A stretch of DNA of 64,000 bases from Segatella cerevisiae (GCF_024054555.1 NZ_JAMXLY010000005.1:42077-106076), one strand, 5' to 3'; counted from the first letter of the stretch, positions 49,565 to 59,857 are shown. Numbers and translations: made by a program. The notes: generated by a model from the letters alone, not told the origin.

Positions 49565-51877
49565 TCATGATTTCTTCCGTTCTTTCAATTTCAACTCATT
49601 CAGTGCACTACCCGCCCTGAACCATTCTATCTGTGTTTCATTATAAGTATGATTGGCTTTAAAGCGATCCTCGCTCCCATCAGCGTGCTTCAAGACCACT
49701 GTCAGTTGGTGTCCGGGAGCAAGGTCTTTCAGTCCCTCCACAGAGACGCGATCATCTTCCAAAACCTTATCGTAGTCATTCTTGTCTGCAAAAGTCAGAG
49801 CCAGCATCCCCTGTTTTTTCAGATTCGTCTCATGTATGCGGGCAAAACTCTTGGCAAGGACAACTTTCACATTCAGGTATCGGGGTTCCATAGCTGCATG
49901 TTCCCGACTGGATCCTTCACCATAATTGTCTTCAGCCACTACGATCGAATTCAATCCATGTTGTTTATAGTCGAGTGCCGCAGCCGATACTTCCTTGTAT
50001 TGCCCGTCCAACTGATCCTTCACACGGTTGCTCTCCCCGTTGAATGCATTCACGGCACCCATCAGCAGGTTCTTCGATATATTCTCCAGATGTCCCCGGT
50101 ATTTCAGCCAAGGCCCTGCCATAGAGATATGGTCAGTCGTACATTTCCCCTTCGTCTTGATCAATACCGGCATATCCTCATAGTCCTTGCCGTCCCAAGG
50201 CGCAAAAGGCTCAAGTTTTTGCAGCCGTTGGGAAGTTGGAGAGATGACGACTTCCACTTTCAACTCACCGCTGACAGGAGGAATGAACAGACCTTCATCT
50301 TCCAGTGCCTGAAGCCCTTTCTTCTCAGGTTCCAGATGAGACACAAAACCTTTAGGAGGAAAATCATACCCTTTCGGTTCATCCAATTTGACACTGTTGC
50401 CGTCACTGTCAAGCAAGGTATCAGTCATCGGGTTAAAATCCAGTCTGCCTGCTATCGCCAATGCAGTTGCCATCTCCGGGCTGCCTATAAATGCATAAGT
50501 ATTCGGATTCTGATCTGCCCTCCTGCGGAAATTCCTGTTGAAAGACGTCACTATCGTGTTCTTCCGGTTAGGGTCGTCAGTGTGACGCTTCCATTGTCCG
50601 ATGCAAGGGCCGCAGGCATTTGCCATGATCACTGCCCCGATCTTCCTGAAATCTTCCAGAAGACCGTCACGCTCTGCCGTGCAACGTATCTGTTCTGAAC
50701 CGGGGTTGATGATCAACTGTGCCTTTATCGGTACATGCTTTTCCACGGCCTGACGGGCTATGCTGGCAGCACGTGCCAAATCCTGATAACTCGAGTTCGT
50801 ACAACTCCCGACCAAACCGACCTCCACTTTCATCGGATAGCCGTTAGCCGGTCCTTTGGCTTTCATATGACTGATGGGAGTCGCGGCATCAGGTGTAAAA
50901 GGACCATTCAAATAAGGTTCGATCTGACTTAGGTCGATTTCCAAAATCCGGTCATACCACATTTCAGGATCATCTTCCACCTCCTTGTCAGCACGCAAGT
51001 GTGCCGCATTCTGCCGCGCCAGCACAGCGACCTCCTGTCTACCCGTACCGCAAAGATATTCGTCAGCATTCTCATCAAAAGGAAACAGGCTACAGGTGGC
51101 CCCCAATTCTGCTCCCATATTACAGATCGTCGCCTTTCCCGTAGTAGACAGCGTCTTGACGCCATCTCCGAAATATTCCAAGATCGCGTTGGTTCCGCCC
51201 TTGACAGTCAGGATACCAAGGATCTTCAAGATAATGTCTTTAGGAGCAGCCCATCCGGACAGATGTCCCGTCAAATGCACGCCGATCAGTTTTGGCATTC
51301 TCAGTTCCCAAGGTTGACCGGTCAGGACATCTACAGCATCAGCACCGCCAACGCCTATGGCAACCATGCCCAATCCTCCGGCATTAGGTGTATGGGAGTC
51401 CGTTCCCAGCATCATGCCACCGGGGAAAGCATAATTTTCAAGTACCACTTGATGAATGATGCCGGCTCCGGGAGCCCAAAAACCGATATGATATTTACGG
51501 GCAGCAGAATTCAGGAAGTCGTAGACCTCTTTATTCGTCATTCTTGCCGTGGACAAGTCCTGATTGGCGCCGATGTCAGCACGAATCAGATGGTCACAGT
51601 GGACAGATGCAGGAACAGCGACGGCAGACTTGCCGGCATTCATAAACTGGAGAAGTGCCATCTGTGCAGTCGCATCCTGCATAGCGACACGATCAGGATG
51701 GAAATCCACATATTCTTCACCCCTCTTGTAAGGCCTCAGTTGCCCGAAGTCATAGAGATGGGAATACAGCACTTTTTCGGCATACGTCAAAGGCCGCTGA
51801 AGGGACTGCCTGATTTTATTCACTCTGTCAGCATAAGATGCATAAAAACTTCTAATCATCTCGATGTCCAATACCAT
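49565..51877 (-). CDS. acn: Aconitate hydratase
   Basis: 770 residues from the ATG at 51877 ([15 protein letters not shown]); the open frame extends upstream but would cross the presumed promoter. Iron-sulphur ligands are in [12 protein letters not shown] and [12 protein letters not shown]; the C-terminal swivel domain has [13 protein letters not shown]. It isomerises citrate to isocitrate. Length and motifs fit the mitochondrial-like aconitases found in Bacteroidota. It is probably transcribed with gltA. Confidence 0.96.
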   Translation of the reverse strand: MVLDIEMIRSFYASYADRVNKIRQSLQRPLTYAEKVLYSHLYDFGQLRPYKRGEEYVDFHPDRVAMQDATAQMALLQFMNAGKSAVAVPASVHCDHLIRADIGANQDLSTARMTNKEVYDFLNSAARKYHIGFWAPGAGIIHQVVLENYAFPGGMMLGTDSHTPNAGGLGMVAIGVGGADAVDVLTGQPWELRMPKLIGVHLTGHLSGWAAPKDIILKILGILTVKGGTNAILEYFGDGVKTLSTTGKATICNMGAELGATCSLFPFDENADEYLCGTGRQEVAVLARQNAAHLRADKEVEDDPEMWYDRILEIDLSQIEPYLNGPFTPDAATPISHMKAKGPANGYPMKVEVGLVGSCTNSSYQDLARAASIARQAVEKHVPIKAQLIINPGSEQIRCTAERDGLLEDFRKIGAVIMANACGPCIGQWKRHTDDPNRKNTIVTSFNRNFRRRADQNPNTYAFIGSPEMATALAIAGRLDFNPMTDTLLDSDGNSVKLDEPKGYDFPPKGFVSHLEPEKKGLQALEDEGLFIPPVSGELKVEVVISPTSQRLQKLEPFAPWDGKDYEDMPVLIKTKGKCTTDHISMAGPWLKYRGHLENISKNLLMGAVNAFNGESNRVKDQLDGQYKEVSAAALDYKQHGLNSIVVAEDNYGEGSSREHAAMEPRYLNVKVVLAKSFARIHETNLKKQGMLALTFADKNDYDKVLEDDRVSVEGLKDLAPGHQLTVVLKHADGSEDRFKANHTYNETQIEWFRAGSALNELKLKERKKS

Positions 51878-51907
51878 ACTACATCTTTTTAGTTGTGTTC
51901 TTTTTGA

Positions 51908-51915
51908 CAAAGATA
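51908..51915 (-). promoter_or_regulatory. -7 element of acn
   Basis: Minus-strand TATCTTTG, 30 bp before the ATG at 51877. Confidence 0.55.
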
Positions 51916-52094
51916 CACAAATATTTCTCAAAAGGCACGTTTTAGTTTCATTATTTTGCAATTTAATACTGTTTCTATATGAAAATTAATATATTTGTGC
52001 ATATTTATTTCATTTCTGATATCTGAAGAAATACTGGTATCCGGTCCCGAATACAGAATGACAGGTTCCATGAAACCCTCGCAAAACAGAAATG

Positions 52095-52125
52095 AAAAAG
52101 CCGTACACGACTATCGCATACGGCT
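52095..52125 (-). terminator. Terminator of the TonB-dependent receptor gene
   Basis: Minus-strand AGCCGTA ... TACGGCT stem followed by TTTTT, about 70 bp after the receptor's stop codon. Confidence 0.75.
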
Positions 52126-52196
52126 CCTCATCAAACAGTAAATATATATCAAATTGCAGACGTTTATCACAACGTCGCTACAGCATTTTCCGTAGG

Positions 52197-54623
52197 TCAA
52201 AAATGAAACTTCAGGTCGACACCATACTGGATACCATTCCCGCGTTGCGCGAAAGTCAGGTTCTGTCCCGACGCAGAACTCTGGAACGAAAAAGTATTGT
52301 ACTTGGTATCCGTCAGGTTACGTCCCCAGAAACTCAACTTCATGAATCCCCAGTCAGCATCAATATGAGCACCTAATACGGCATAGATCTTTTGGTAATA
52401 AGTATTCAGTTCATCCCAATAGGTCTTGCCTTGACCATAAACATTGGCGCCTAAAATAATAGCTTTCAGACAACCGGCAGACACATCGAAACGGTAGTCT
52501 GCTCTGGCAGAAAAAGTATTCATAGGAACATAAGGCACTTTCTTGTCCTTGTAATCCACGAGTTTTTCTACCCCGTCTTCTTCTATACTATCCTGATAGT
52601 TCTTGAAAGCTGCATGTGTCAACCCGTATGTGACTGCCCAGTCCAGATGATTATTGAATGATACGCCCCGAAGGGAAGCCTCTATACCACAACTGTAACT
52701 CTTTCCGGCATTGACCATCATGCGTCCGTAACCATATTTGTTGGCCATGACCGAGAGTTGCTGATTCCGGATTTGCATGAAGAAAGCGGAAAAATCAAAT
52801 TGTACTGAATGGTCAAAGAGATTCAGATGAGTACCGGCCTCATAGTTCCAACTCGTTTCCGGGCGGAAGGAAATGGTCTTTGCAATCCGCTGATAGTCTG
52901 CGTCAGTGTGAGGAATGACATAATCCCCACTCCTGGCATTAGCCGCATTGGCATTGAGTTCAGCAGACAGGATGTCAGAGAACATCTGGAAATTATAACC
53001 TCCCGCACGATAGCCCTTGCTCACTGTCGCATAAACATTGCTCCCTTGCTCGTCAATCCGGTAGTTCAGTCCGAATTTAGGCAGGAGTTGGTTATAGTCA
53101 TCGTCTGTCTTGCCATCAAGAATAGTGGAGAGGAGATTGGTGGCTTTCGTCCCCATCACGTCAGCAGACATAGACATATAGGCAGAAGTTTGATAGTGTA
53201 TCTTGGTATGTGTGAAGTCATAGCGCAAGCCGATTGTACCGGTCAAGCGGTCCGTGATATCAAAACTGCTCTCGTGGAAAAGGCCCAGGTTATACTGAGG
53301 CGTATGATAGACACCAGGCGCACCCATCTCAACGCCCAAACTTACGCCTCCCGCACCATCGACAACTTTCTGGGCTGCAGCTTGGGCGGCAGCCTGAGGC
53401 ATACCCTTTTGGATCATCTGGGCAGCCATCGCACCCACGATAGCCGAATACATCTGCTGCTGGATAGCCGTTGCTATAGGTGTCGTCATATCTTTATCAA
53501 AGTACACCGGTCCGTCTGTACGCAGCCATTCAGAGGAAAAGAATGTCCCGACGGTCCAATTCCAGAAACCTCCCACGGGGCGATTGCTCTTGAAATTAAA
53601 CTCCTGTGTAAGGGCGTTCTGCAACTGTTTTTGTTGGAGATGCATGAAATCCTGCGGCAGGTAATCCTGATCCATGAACATATTGTCCCGCAAGTACTGA
53701 TAACTGGAAGTACTATTGAAATCAAAACGATTAGCCTTGTAAGTCACGGTCAGACCTGTGTTCAGCATGTTTCTGCGATAAGTAGACTGGCGGTTAGCGG
53801 CAGGCGCAGCAGTCTTTCCGCTTTCCAGGTCCATGACACCGTAAGGGAACCCGTTCTGATTCACATACTGGTAATCTGCCGTGTAGTCCAGATTCAGGCG
53901 GTTGGAGGGTTGGTAGACCAGTCTCAACCGGCCACCAGCTTCGTTGAACAAGTCTGCCCGTTTGCCAGTGGTCTGATTTTTGAAGAACCCATTCTGGCCA
54001 TCATAGAAACCGGCTATGGACATTCCCAATCGATCATTCAATTTTTGATAATGCGCAAATTCAGTATTCCTATACAGTCTGGAACCAATTCCGAGATCGA
54101 TGTCAGTACCTTGGTAATACAAAGGATTTTTGGAGTACATGCGGACCAGTCCGCCTTCAGAGTTCTGCCCATAGAGCGTACCTTGAGGACCACGCAGGAT
54201 ATCGACACGGTCCAACTGATAAGTATGGAAGTTGAAAGCAGCCTTGCTGATAATCGGCATGCCATCCATATAAAGAGCCACAGCAGGGCTGTTGATACGG
54301 CTTCCGATGCCTCTGACATAAATAGAGGATGTGTAGCGTGACCCATAGTCAGGCATCACAAAGGAAGGTATGTAAGATGACAAGTCCCTGAGATCCCGGA
54401 CGCCCAAGGCATACATCTCCTTGTACGTCATCACTGTACTGCTTAAAGATTGCTGGCGGAGTCGGAGAAATTCCTTAGGTTGGCGGATCACGACGACCTC
54501 ATCCAGATCATGTACACGAGAAGAATCAGAAAGGTCTGTCGACGGTCCTCCTTTTCCCATTACTTGCAAGGGCAATGCCGTTGCTGCAAATAAGGCAGCG
54601 GCCATAATCGATTGATAGTTCAT
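52197..54623 (-). CDS. TonB-dependent outer-membrane receptor
   Basis: 808 residues: signal peptide 1-23, a TonB-box-like DLDEVVVIRQ near 39-48, plug domain with SSIYVRGIGSRINSPAVALYMDGMP and DRVDILRGPQGTLYGQNSEGGLV, then a barrel ending GNGIQYGVDLKFHF. It lacks the carboxypeptidase-like N-terminal domain of SusC proteins and no susD gene follows, so it more likely takes up a metal complex, cofactor or other small ligand. Residues about 381-431, in a predicted surface loop, are rich in Ala, Gln and Met (PQAAAQAAAQ). It is a single gene with its own promoter and terminator. The ligand is unknown. Confidence 0.9.
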   Translation of the reverse strand: MNYQSIMAAALFAATALPLQVMGKGGPSTDLSDSSRVHDLDEVVVIRQPKEFLRLRQQSLSSTVMTYKEMYALGVRDLRDLSSYIPSFVMPDYGSRYTSSIYVRGIGSRINSPAVALYMDGMPIISKAAFNFHTYQLDRVDILRGPQGTLYGQNSEGGLVRMYSKNPLYYQGTDIDLGIGSRLYRNTEFAHYQKLNDRLGMSIAGFYDGQNGFFKNQTTGKRADLFNEAGGRLRLVYQPSNRLNLDYTADYQYVNQNGFPYGVMDLESGKTAAPAANRQSTYRRNMLNTGLTVTYKANRFDFNSTSSYQYLRDNMFMDQDYLPQDFMHLQQKQLQNALTQEFNFKSNRPVGGFWNWTVGTFFSSEWLRTDGPVYFDKDMTTPIATAIQQQMYSAIVGAMAAQMIQKGMPQAAAQAAAQKVVDGAGGVSLGVEMGAPGVYHTPQYNLGLFHESSFDITDRLTGTIGLRYDFTHTKIHYQTSAYMSMSADVMGTKATNLLSTILDGKTDDDYNQLLPKFGLNYRIDEQGSNVYATVSKGYRAGGYNFQMFSDILSAELNANAANARSGDYVIPHTDADYQRIAKTISFRPETSWNYEAGTHLNLFDHSVQFDFSAFFMQIRNQQLSVMANKYGYGRMMVNAGKSYSCGIEASLRGVSFNNHLDWAVTYGLTHAAFKNYQDSIEEDGVEKLVDYKDKKVPYVPMNTFSARADYRFDVSAGCLKAIILGANVYGQGKTYWDELNTYYQKIYAVLGAHIDADWGFMKLSFWGRNLTDTKYNTFSFQSSASGQNLTFAQRGNGIQYGVDLKFHF

Positions 54624-54934
54624 AATTGGTATTGTTATTCGCTTGCAAAGGTACGAACTTCTTCAAACGTGTGTAATCCTCATTTATAAGGAAATTTCTA
54701 ACCCTTTGAGAAAGAACAGTATAATGGTGTTTGAAGAAGATAAGAAGGAAGGAAAAGGGTTGTCGGACATTCTACAGATATCTCTTGACAAAAGTCTAAT
54801 GCGCTGTCGCTACAGCATTCAGACATAGCCTCTAAAATAAGTATTCAGGTTATCACTTTAGAATAGAGGACAAGACATAAAGCTATTGGACAGACACGGA
54901 AATCGAGGTGACTCGCCCCTATCAGACTGACGAC
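54624..54934. other. Intergenic region upstream of the TonB receptor
   Basis: 311 bp. It holds the receptor's -7 element (54646-54653). The frame at 54643-54828 covers this promoter and has no protein-like features. No clear terminator for the zinc-ribbon gene was found. Confidence 0.5.
54646..54653 (-). promoter_or_regulatory. -7 element of the TonB receptor gene
   Basis: Minus-strand TACCTTTG, 22 bp before the ATG at 54623. Confidence 0.6.
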
Positions 54935-55930
54935 TCAGTCATTCATCGCCCCGCAATAAGGGCAGCGTCCTTTATGCTTGAGTTCTGCGCCGCAATTGCC
55001 GCAAACATATTTCACCCGATCATGCTTCAGATATTGGACGATGGAAAAATAGAAATAGAACGCCAGCAACACGTATCCCACGAAATACAAAGTGCTGAAA
55101 CTAAACAGGATATAATCGATGGCACAGACACCAGCCAGACCAAAAGAATAGAGCACGGCATCGCCAAACTGTAACTGTTTCCGGACATCATCGAGGGCTG
55201 CCAGACCGACTATCAATATCGACCACACCAAAATCAGGAAGACTGAAAGCATTGTCGGAACCCGAAAAGGATCCAATGTGGGATGGAAATAGAAGTCCTG
55301 CCAGTCATCCGGAGCAAAGATCTGAATGCTGGCATAGAGCGTTGCCGCCGAAGCAACGATCAGACAAAGCAGCGTGGGGTAAAAAGAGTCGATATCATTG
55401 AAATGCACGATTTTGGCATTCTTTTTCAGGATGGTCCTGAGAAGATAGGCAAACCCGATGACAATGATGATAATCAGGAAGATCATCAGATGCGTATCAG
55501 AAAACAAGGAAATACATTCTGAAATCGGGTCGTCAGGAACAACATTCGGAAGAAGTTTGGACTCATGGATCCAGCCAAACTGCGCATTTTCAGTACCCAG
55601 TTGTATCCATACAGAATCTACGGAATCCTGAGGGACGATATGAATATCAGAAACGACCAACAAGGTATTATGCTTGACGGCGAAAGAATCCGTATTCATA
55701 TTATTGACAATTTCCACCGGTTGCTGGGCATAGAGGACCAGGGAATCTGTCTTGACCAGGAAATTATATCTGTAAGTGTAATGGTGTGTTGTAGAAAAGG
55801 AAATAGAATCAAGTTGCTTTGCACTGTACTGGACAAAGGGCGCACCCTGTTGCTTTGCTTGCCGGTGATAGCAACCGGTCAGCAATAACAAGAGCAGGAG
55901 TATCGGAACTATGGTTCTAGTTTTCTGCAT
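54935..55930 (-). CDS. Membrane lipoprotein with C-terminal zinc ribbon, function unknown
   Basis: 331 residues. An N-terminal signal ending LLTGC (Cys19-20 region) suggests a lipoprotein. Residues about 30-135 form a soluble, beta-rich part with an SH3-like look (WIQLGTENAQFGWIHESKL). Four to five membrane helices follow (about 150-300), then a zinc ribbon CGNCGAELKHKGRCPYCGA (CxxC...CxxC) at the C-terminus on the cytoplasmic side. The start overlaps the end of the U32 gene by 14 bp, so the two are translated together. I do not recognise the family. Confidence 0.8.
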   Translation of the reverse strand: MQKTRTIVPILLLLLLLTGCYHRQAKQQGAPFVQYSAKQLDSISFSTTHHYTYRYNFLVKTDSLVLYAQQPVEIVNNMNTDSFAVKHNTLLVVSDIHIVPQDSVDSVWIQLGTENAQFGWIHESKLLPNVVPDDPISECISLFSDTHLMIFLIIIIVIGFAYLLRTILKKNAKIVHFNDIDSFYPTLLCLIVASAATLYASIQIFAPDDWQDFYFHPTLDPFRVPTMLSVFLILVWSILIVGLAALDDVRKQLQFGDAVLYSFGLAGVCAIDYILFSFSTLYFVGYVLLAFYFYFSIVQYLKHDRVKYVCGNCGAELKHKGRCPYCGAMND

Positions 55931-57803
55931 ATATATTCATTTGGCAAACTCTACAGTTGAATTCAAGTTTAAATTTCCTCCCGTCTGGCAAGACGAGTGA
56001 CAGAGGTTCCTTCCAGGTCGGTCGCTTTCCGCCCCGCTTCACACAGAATCCCAGTGCATACCGGATGCAATAGCGGCACTGCATGATGAGCGGTTGTGAA
56101 ACCGATTGAGTTGAAAGGTTTCGAAGTTCAAAGGCCGTCCCATCTGCCTTCAGGCCTTGACGGGAATAGAAATCCCTTGCATGCCGGTTACTGATGTTAT
56201 AAAGATAAGGAAAATGCCCGTATTCCGGTTGCCAATTAAAGGCCGGAGACTCCGTACTGCTTTTATCAGGCACAGGAACTGCAGTTTGTACAGCCCTGGA
56301 CTGAGTCCTCCCCGCCTTGCTTGCTGTCTCAAGTTCGTCAATCACTTTCCGTTTGAGGGTTGACAGCAAACTGTTGGGTACGAAATAGTCAGTAGTTCCC
56401 TCAGCAAACGCCACCTGTTGACAAGTGTAGGAGGTATTTCCCAATTTCGTCAACTGGCGGTTCATATTCTCACGCTGGTTGTTTCTCGCTTTTTCGAAAG
56501 TCATTTCGAGTGTAGTCTCTACAGAGCACCTGTCGTCCGTAGCCTCGAGTCGGGCACCTCTATCCGTGACAGACAACTTCAACTGAAGAGGAATCTTCCG
56601 TTCAGCAGTCTGCCCTTCAAGGATTTTCCGGAAAGCCTCATCATGGTTTCGATAAAGCCGGATGCCCTTCCTCAGACCTGCCGGCATGCGCTGCGGAAAG
56701 AGCCAGTTGTTCTCCACCCTGTTTACCCGGAAACCCTCCAACTCGTGACCTTCATTGAAGAAACAGAGTCCATCCCCATTGACAAAAGAAGTTGTCCCGG
56801 CAACAGAGAAACTTCCACGATGAACCTCCTTTACAACACCAACGTATTCACCCGTCACTTTTGGCGTATCCATAGCACTTATTCCTTCCTGTCTGCCATT
56901 GAGGAAATAAGTGGTAAAGCCCCGGTTAAAAGTTTTTTGCAAGTCAGGTTGAAAGGACCATGCCACTCGTCCACGTGACGAACGGCAGTAATCCTCCGGG
57001 CGTCTCTTGACAAGTTGGTCCAACTCACGGGAATAGGCAGATACCACGTTTTTTACGTAATCAGCATCTTTCAGTCTACCCTCAATCTTGAAAGAACTTG
57101 CTCCTGCATCAGCCAACTCTTCCAGATGACTTGCCAGACAAAGATCTTTCAGGGACAACATATAACGTTGCTTTTCGATGACCGTTCCTTCGCTGTCCAC
57201 CAAATCAAATTTCAAGCGACAAAACTGTGCACAGTTCCCTCGATTGGCAGAACGTCCGAAAGCTTTCTGAGAAGCATAGCACACACCGGAATAACTCACG
57301 CAAAGCGCGCCGTGCACAAAGACCTCAAGTTGAATATCCGGAACAGCCTCATGAATCTTACGGATTTCAGTTAAGGAAAGTTCACGGGCCAGGACAGCAC
57401 GCTGGAATCCCAGAGATTTCAACCAGCGGACCTTTTCTACAGAACGGACATCACATTGTGTACTGGCATGGAAAGGCAGGCCCGTCTGATTTTTCAACTC
57501 CAGGAGTCCCATATCCTGTATGAGTATTCCATCAACATGGATTGAAGCCAGTCTCGCCATCAACTCCTTGACAGCAGCCCACTCCTGATCATATACGATC
57601 GTATTGACCGTGACATAGACCTTCGCATCAAACCGGTGAGCATACTCACACAACTGCCTGATATCTTCTACTGAATTGCCCGCAGCCTGACGGGCACCGA
57701 ATCCATCAGCACCGATATAGACAGCATCAGCACCATGTTCAATGGCAGCAATGCCGATCTGCAAATTCTTTGCAGGAGCCAAAAGTTCTAACTTCCTCAT
57801 CAT
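55917..57803 (-). CDS. U32-family protein (RlhA-like, rRNA hydroxylation type)
   Basis: 628 residues. The TIM-barrel start LELLAPAKNLQIGIAAIEHGADAVYIGADGFGAR and the U32 signature EVFVHGALCVSYSGVCYASQ are clear, with a Cys cluster in NRGNCAQFCRLKF. The long C-terminal part (about 370-628) ends with CRYCIRYALGFC and FNCRVCQMNIYAEN. U32 proteins were annotated as peptidases, but the long members such as E. coli RlhA take part in 23S rRNA hydroxylation. Length favours that type over TrhP. It lies between metA and the zinc-ribbon gene, all on the same strand. Confidence 0.88.
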   Translation of the reverse strand: MMRKLELLAPAKNLQIGIAAIEHGADAVYIGADGFGARQAAGNSVEDIRQLCEYAHRFDAKVYVTVNTIVYDQEWAAVKELMARLASIHVDGILIQDMGLLELKNQTGLPFHASTQCDVRSVEKVRWLKSLGFQRAVLARELSLTEIRKIHEAVPDIQLEVFVHGALCVSYSGVCYASQKAFGRSANRGNCAQFCRLKFDLVDSEGTVIEKQRYMLSLKDLCLASHLEELADAGASSFKIEGRLKDADYVKNVVSAYSRELDQLVKRRPEDYCRSSRGRVAWSFQPDLQKTFNRGFTTYFLNGRQEGISAMDTPKVTGEYVGVVKEVHRGSFSVAGTTSFVNGDGLCFFNEGHELEGFRVNRVENNWLFPQRMPAGLRKGIRLYRNHDEAFRKILEGQTAERKIPLQLKLSVTDRGARLEATDDRCSVETTLEMTFEKARNNQRENMNRQLTKLGNTSYTCQQVAFAEGTTDYFVPNSLLSTLKRKVIDELETASKAGRTQSRAVQTAVPVPDKSSTESPAFNWQPEYGHFPYLYNISNRHARDFYSRQGLKADGTAFELRNLSTQSVSQPLIMQCRYCIRYALGFCVKRGGKRPTWKEPLSLVLPDGRKFKLEFNCRVCQMNIYAEN

Positions 57804-57844
57804 GATTAACTCCCGATATCGCCGATTCAGTTCTGTATTTCAGG

Positions 57845-58762
57845 TTATTTAATATCTTCAATATTGTATGGTGTCTCCTGATAAACGTAATAATTGATCC
57901 AATTGCTATAAAACAAATTGGCAGAAGACCGCCATGTCACGAGCGGTTTGTTATGCGGGTCATTGTCTATATAATAGTTTTTCGGGATGTCCACGTCATT
58001 CCGCTTGCCGAAATCACGCTTGTATTCTTTATCCAACGTATAAGGCGCATATTCCAAATGCCCGGTCAGATAGAAATCCCTACCGTTACGGGACATCACC
58101 ACTGTAACCCCACTCTCCTTCGACTCCGCTATGATCTGCAGGTCAGGAACCTTATCGATATCCTCCCGATGAACTTCCGTGTGTCTGCTTTGAGGCATAT
58201 AGAACACATCATCGAATCCTCTGAAAATGGGCAGTAACGGATCGAGGATACGAGAGCGGAAAATCCCGAACATCTTTTTCTTCAAAGGATATTTGGGAAT
58301 GCCGTAGAAATGGTACAAGGCAGCCTGTGCCGCCCAGCAGATATACAACGTAGAGGTCACGTGAGTACGCGCCCAATCGAAGATGCCCTTTACCTCTTCC
58401 CAATATTCTACGTCCTCGAATTCCAGCGTCTCCACAGGAGCGCCCGTGACGATCATGCCATCAAATTTATGATTCCGAAGTTCGTCGAAATCCTTATAGA
58501 ACATGACCATGTGCTCTACCGGCGTATTTTTGGGGATATGGGTCTTCAGCCTCATGAAATTGATTTCCAACTGCAAAGGGGTATTGGAAAGGAGCCGGAT
58601 CAGATCCGTCTCAGTCGTAATCTTCAAAGGCATCAAATTAAGAATAACAATTTTCAAGGGACGAATCTCCTGGCTATGAGCTCTTGTCTCATCCATGACA
58701 AAGATGTTCTCTTTTTTCAGAATTTCAATAGCCGGCAATTTGTCCGGTAATCTTAATGGCAT
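57845..58762 (-). CDS. metA: Homoserine O-acyltransferase (MetA family), predicted acetyl-CoA type
   Basis: 305 residues, typical MetA length. The nucleophile Cys142 is in STLYICWAAQAALYHFYGIPKY, and HTEV and GHLEYAPYTLDKEYKRD follow in the C-terminal half. Residue 111, in TGAPVETLEFEDV, is Glu. In studied members Glu111 goes with acetyl-CoA and Gly111 (E. coli) with succinyl-CoA, so this enzyme probably makes O-acetylhomoserine for methionine synthesis. It lies 41 bp upstream of the U32 gene. Confidence 0.94.
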   Translation of the reverse strand: MPLRLPDKLPAIEILKKENIFVMDETRAHSQEIRPLKIVILNLMPLKITTETDLIRLLSNTPLQLEINFMRLKTHIPKNTPVEHMVMFYKDFDELRNHKFDGMIVTGAPVETLEFEDVEYWEEVKGIFDWARTHVTSTLYICWAAQAALYHFYGIPKYPLKKKMFGIFRSRILDPLLPIFRGFDDVFYMPQSRHTEVHREDIDKVPDLQIIAESKESGVTVVMSRNGRDFYLTGHLEYAPYTLDKEYKRDFGKRNDVDIPKNYYIDNDPHNKPLVTWRSSANLFYSNWINYYVYQETPYNIEDIK

Positions 58763-58793
58763 ATTTATATCCTTTCCCTAATAAACTCAGGTA

Positions 58794-58801
58794 CAAATTT
58801 A
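58794..58801 (-). promoter_or_regulatory. -7 element of metA
   Basis: Minus-strand TAAATTTG, 31 bp before the ATG at 58762. A -33 element is not obvious. Confidence 0.5.
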
Positions 58802-59007
58802 GATAAAAATTCTGAGATGATAAAGCCTTGACTTGACAAAAAGTAAAATAACTCTATATCTGAGGATTTTGCCCGTTCATTCAAGACAATATGGAGGTCG
58901 TATTCATGATCTACAGAAAATGCCCATCAGTCTGGAGATTCCCTATCAGAAATTCCCGAAATGGGCGAATTTAACAGACAGAAAAGGTTCAAGTCATTTT
59001 ATTTTTG

Positions 59008-59015
59008 TAAGTTTG
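59008..59015 (+). promoter_or_regulatory. -7 element of the flavodoxin-fold reductase gene
   Basis: TAAGTTTG matches TAnnTTTG, 43 bp before the ATG at 59059. Confidence 0.55.
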
Positions 59016-59058
59016 CCACATTTATAAATGTAGCGATCAATTATACAAAACATTAAAA

Positions 59059-59628
59059 ATGAGAGTACTTGTTATCAACGGTAGTCCGCGCAAAAACGGA
59101 AACATTGCAAAAATGCTCCACTCTATTGCGGACCACGTCGATTCAGCAGACGTCCATTGGATCAACGTCAATGATCTGAAGATCCATGCCTGTACCGGTT
59201 GTATGAAATGCAGAGCATCCGGCACATGCGTCTTACCCGAAGATGACGGCCATCACATGGCAGAGGAAATCAAATGGTGCGATGCACTTATCTTAGGCAC
59301 TCCCGTGTATTGGGGAAACATGAGCGGACAGATGAAACTGATGTTTGACCGCATCGTTCCTTCGATGATGGGAGAATCCAAGTCAGGTATCCCTATCGCT
59401 CTGCACAAAGGCAAGAAAGCCATTATCGTCACAGCCTCTACCACGATATGGCCCTTCAGTTTCCTATTTCGGGAAACGACGAACACCAATCATGCCATGA
59501 AGGAAATACTGCATTATTCAGGATTCAAGGTTATCGGCAAATTAGTTTATCCCGGTACCAAAGGGAAGAAGTCCATCCCTCAAAGGATCTTGAATAAGGG
59601 GAAAAGATTAGGCGCAAAGATCAAATAA
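59059..59628 (+). CDS. NADPH-dependent FMN reductase/flavodoxin-family protein
   Basis: 189 residues. The start VLVINGSPRKNGNIAKML is the FMN phosphate-binding loop, followed by the iron-sulphur-flavoprotein-like CTGCMKCRASGTCVLPEDD and the flavin-binding LGTPVYWGNMSGQMKLMFDR. It should be a cytoplasmic flavin-dependent reductase of quinones or similar acceptors. The C-terminal tail is basic (NKGKRLGAKIK). The substrate is unknown. Confidence 0.88.
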   Translation: MRVLVINGSPRKNGNIAKMLHSIADHVDSADVHWINVNDLKIHACTGCMKCRASGTCVLPEDDGHHMAEEIKWCDALILGTPVYWGNMSGQMKLMFDRIVPSMMGESKSGIPIALHKGKKAIIVTASTTIWPFSFLFRETTNTNHAMKEILHYSGFKVIGKLVYPGTKGKKSIPQRILNKGKRLGAKIK

Positions 59629-59833
59629 GATTCTTTCCACATCAAGTATACTCGCCTCGACCCGATACAACTGTTACACCAAGTGGTTCCAATAGTGAAG
59701 TCAACCGTAACAGACGGGTTAAGATCACAACTCCTGTTATCTGCAGGTGTTCTGATCTCCAAGTTTCTATTTCTAAAGGGAGACCTATCTTCTCTTGGTC
59801 TCCCCAATCATCAAAAATCCGGTTTCCAGTATA

Positions 59834-59857
59834 GAGGAATACAGATTCGTATTCCTC
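59834..59857. terminator. Hairpin between the convergent reductase and permease genes
   Basis: GAGGAATAC, loop agattc, GTATTCCTC: a perfect 9-bp stem, overlapping the last bases of the permease stop codon and followed on the plus strand by TTTATTTT. A second hairpin GGGAGACC/GGTCTCCC lies at 59778-59804. Confidence 0.6.

Larger units (their letters stand above)
51878..52196. other. Intergenic region upstream of aconitase
   Basis: 319 bp with the acn promoter (51908-51915) and the terminator of the TonB receptor gene (52095-52125). Nothing else is recognised. Confidence 0.55.

Noticed and set aside
54643..54828. 61-codon frame upstream of the TonB receptor
   Set aside because: It covers the receptor's promoter and has no protein features.
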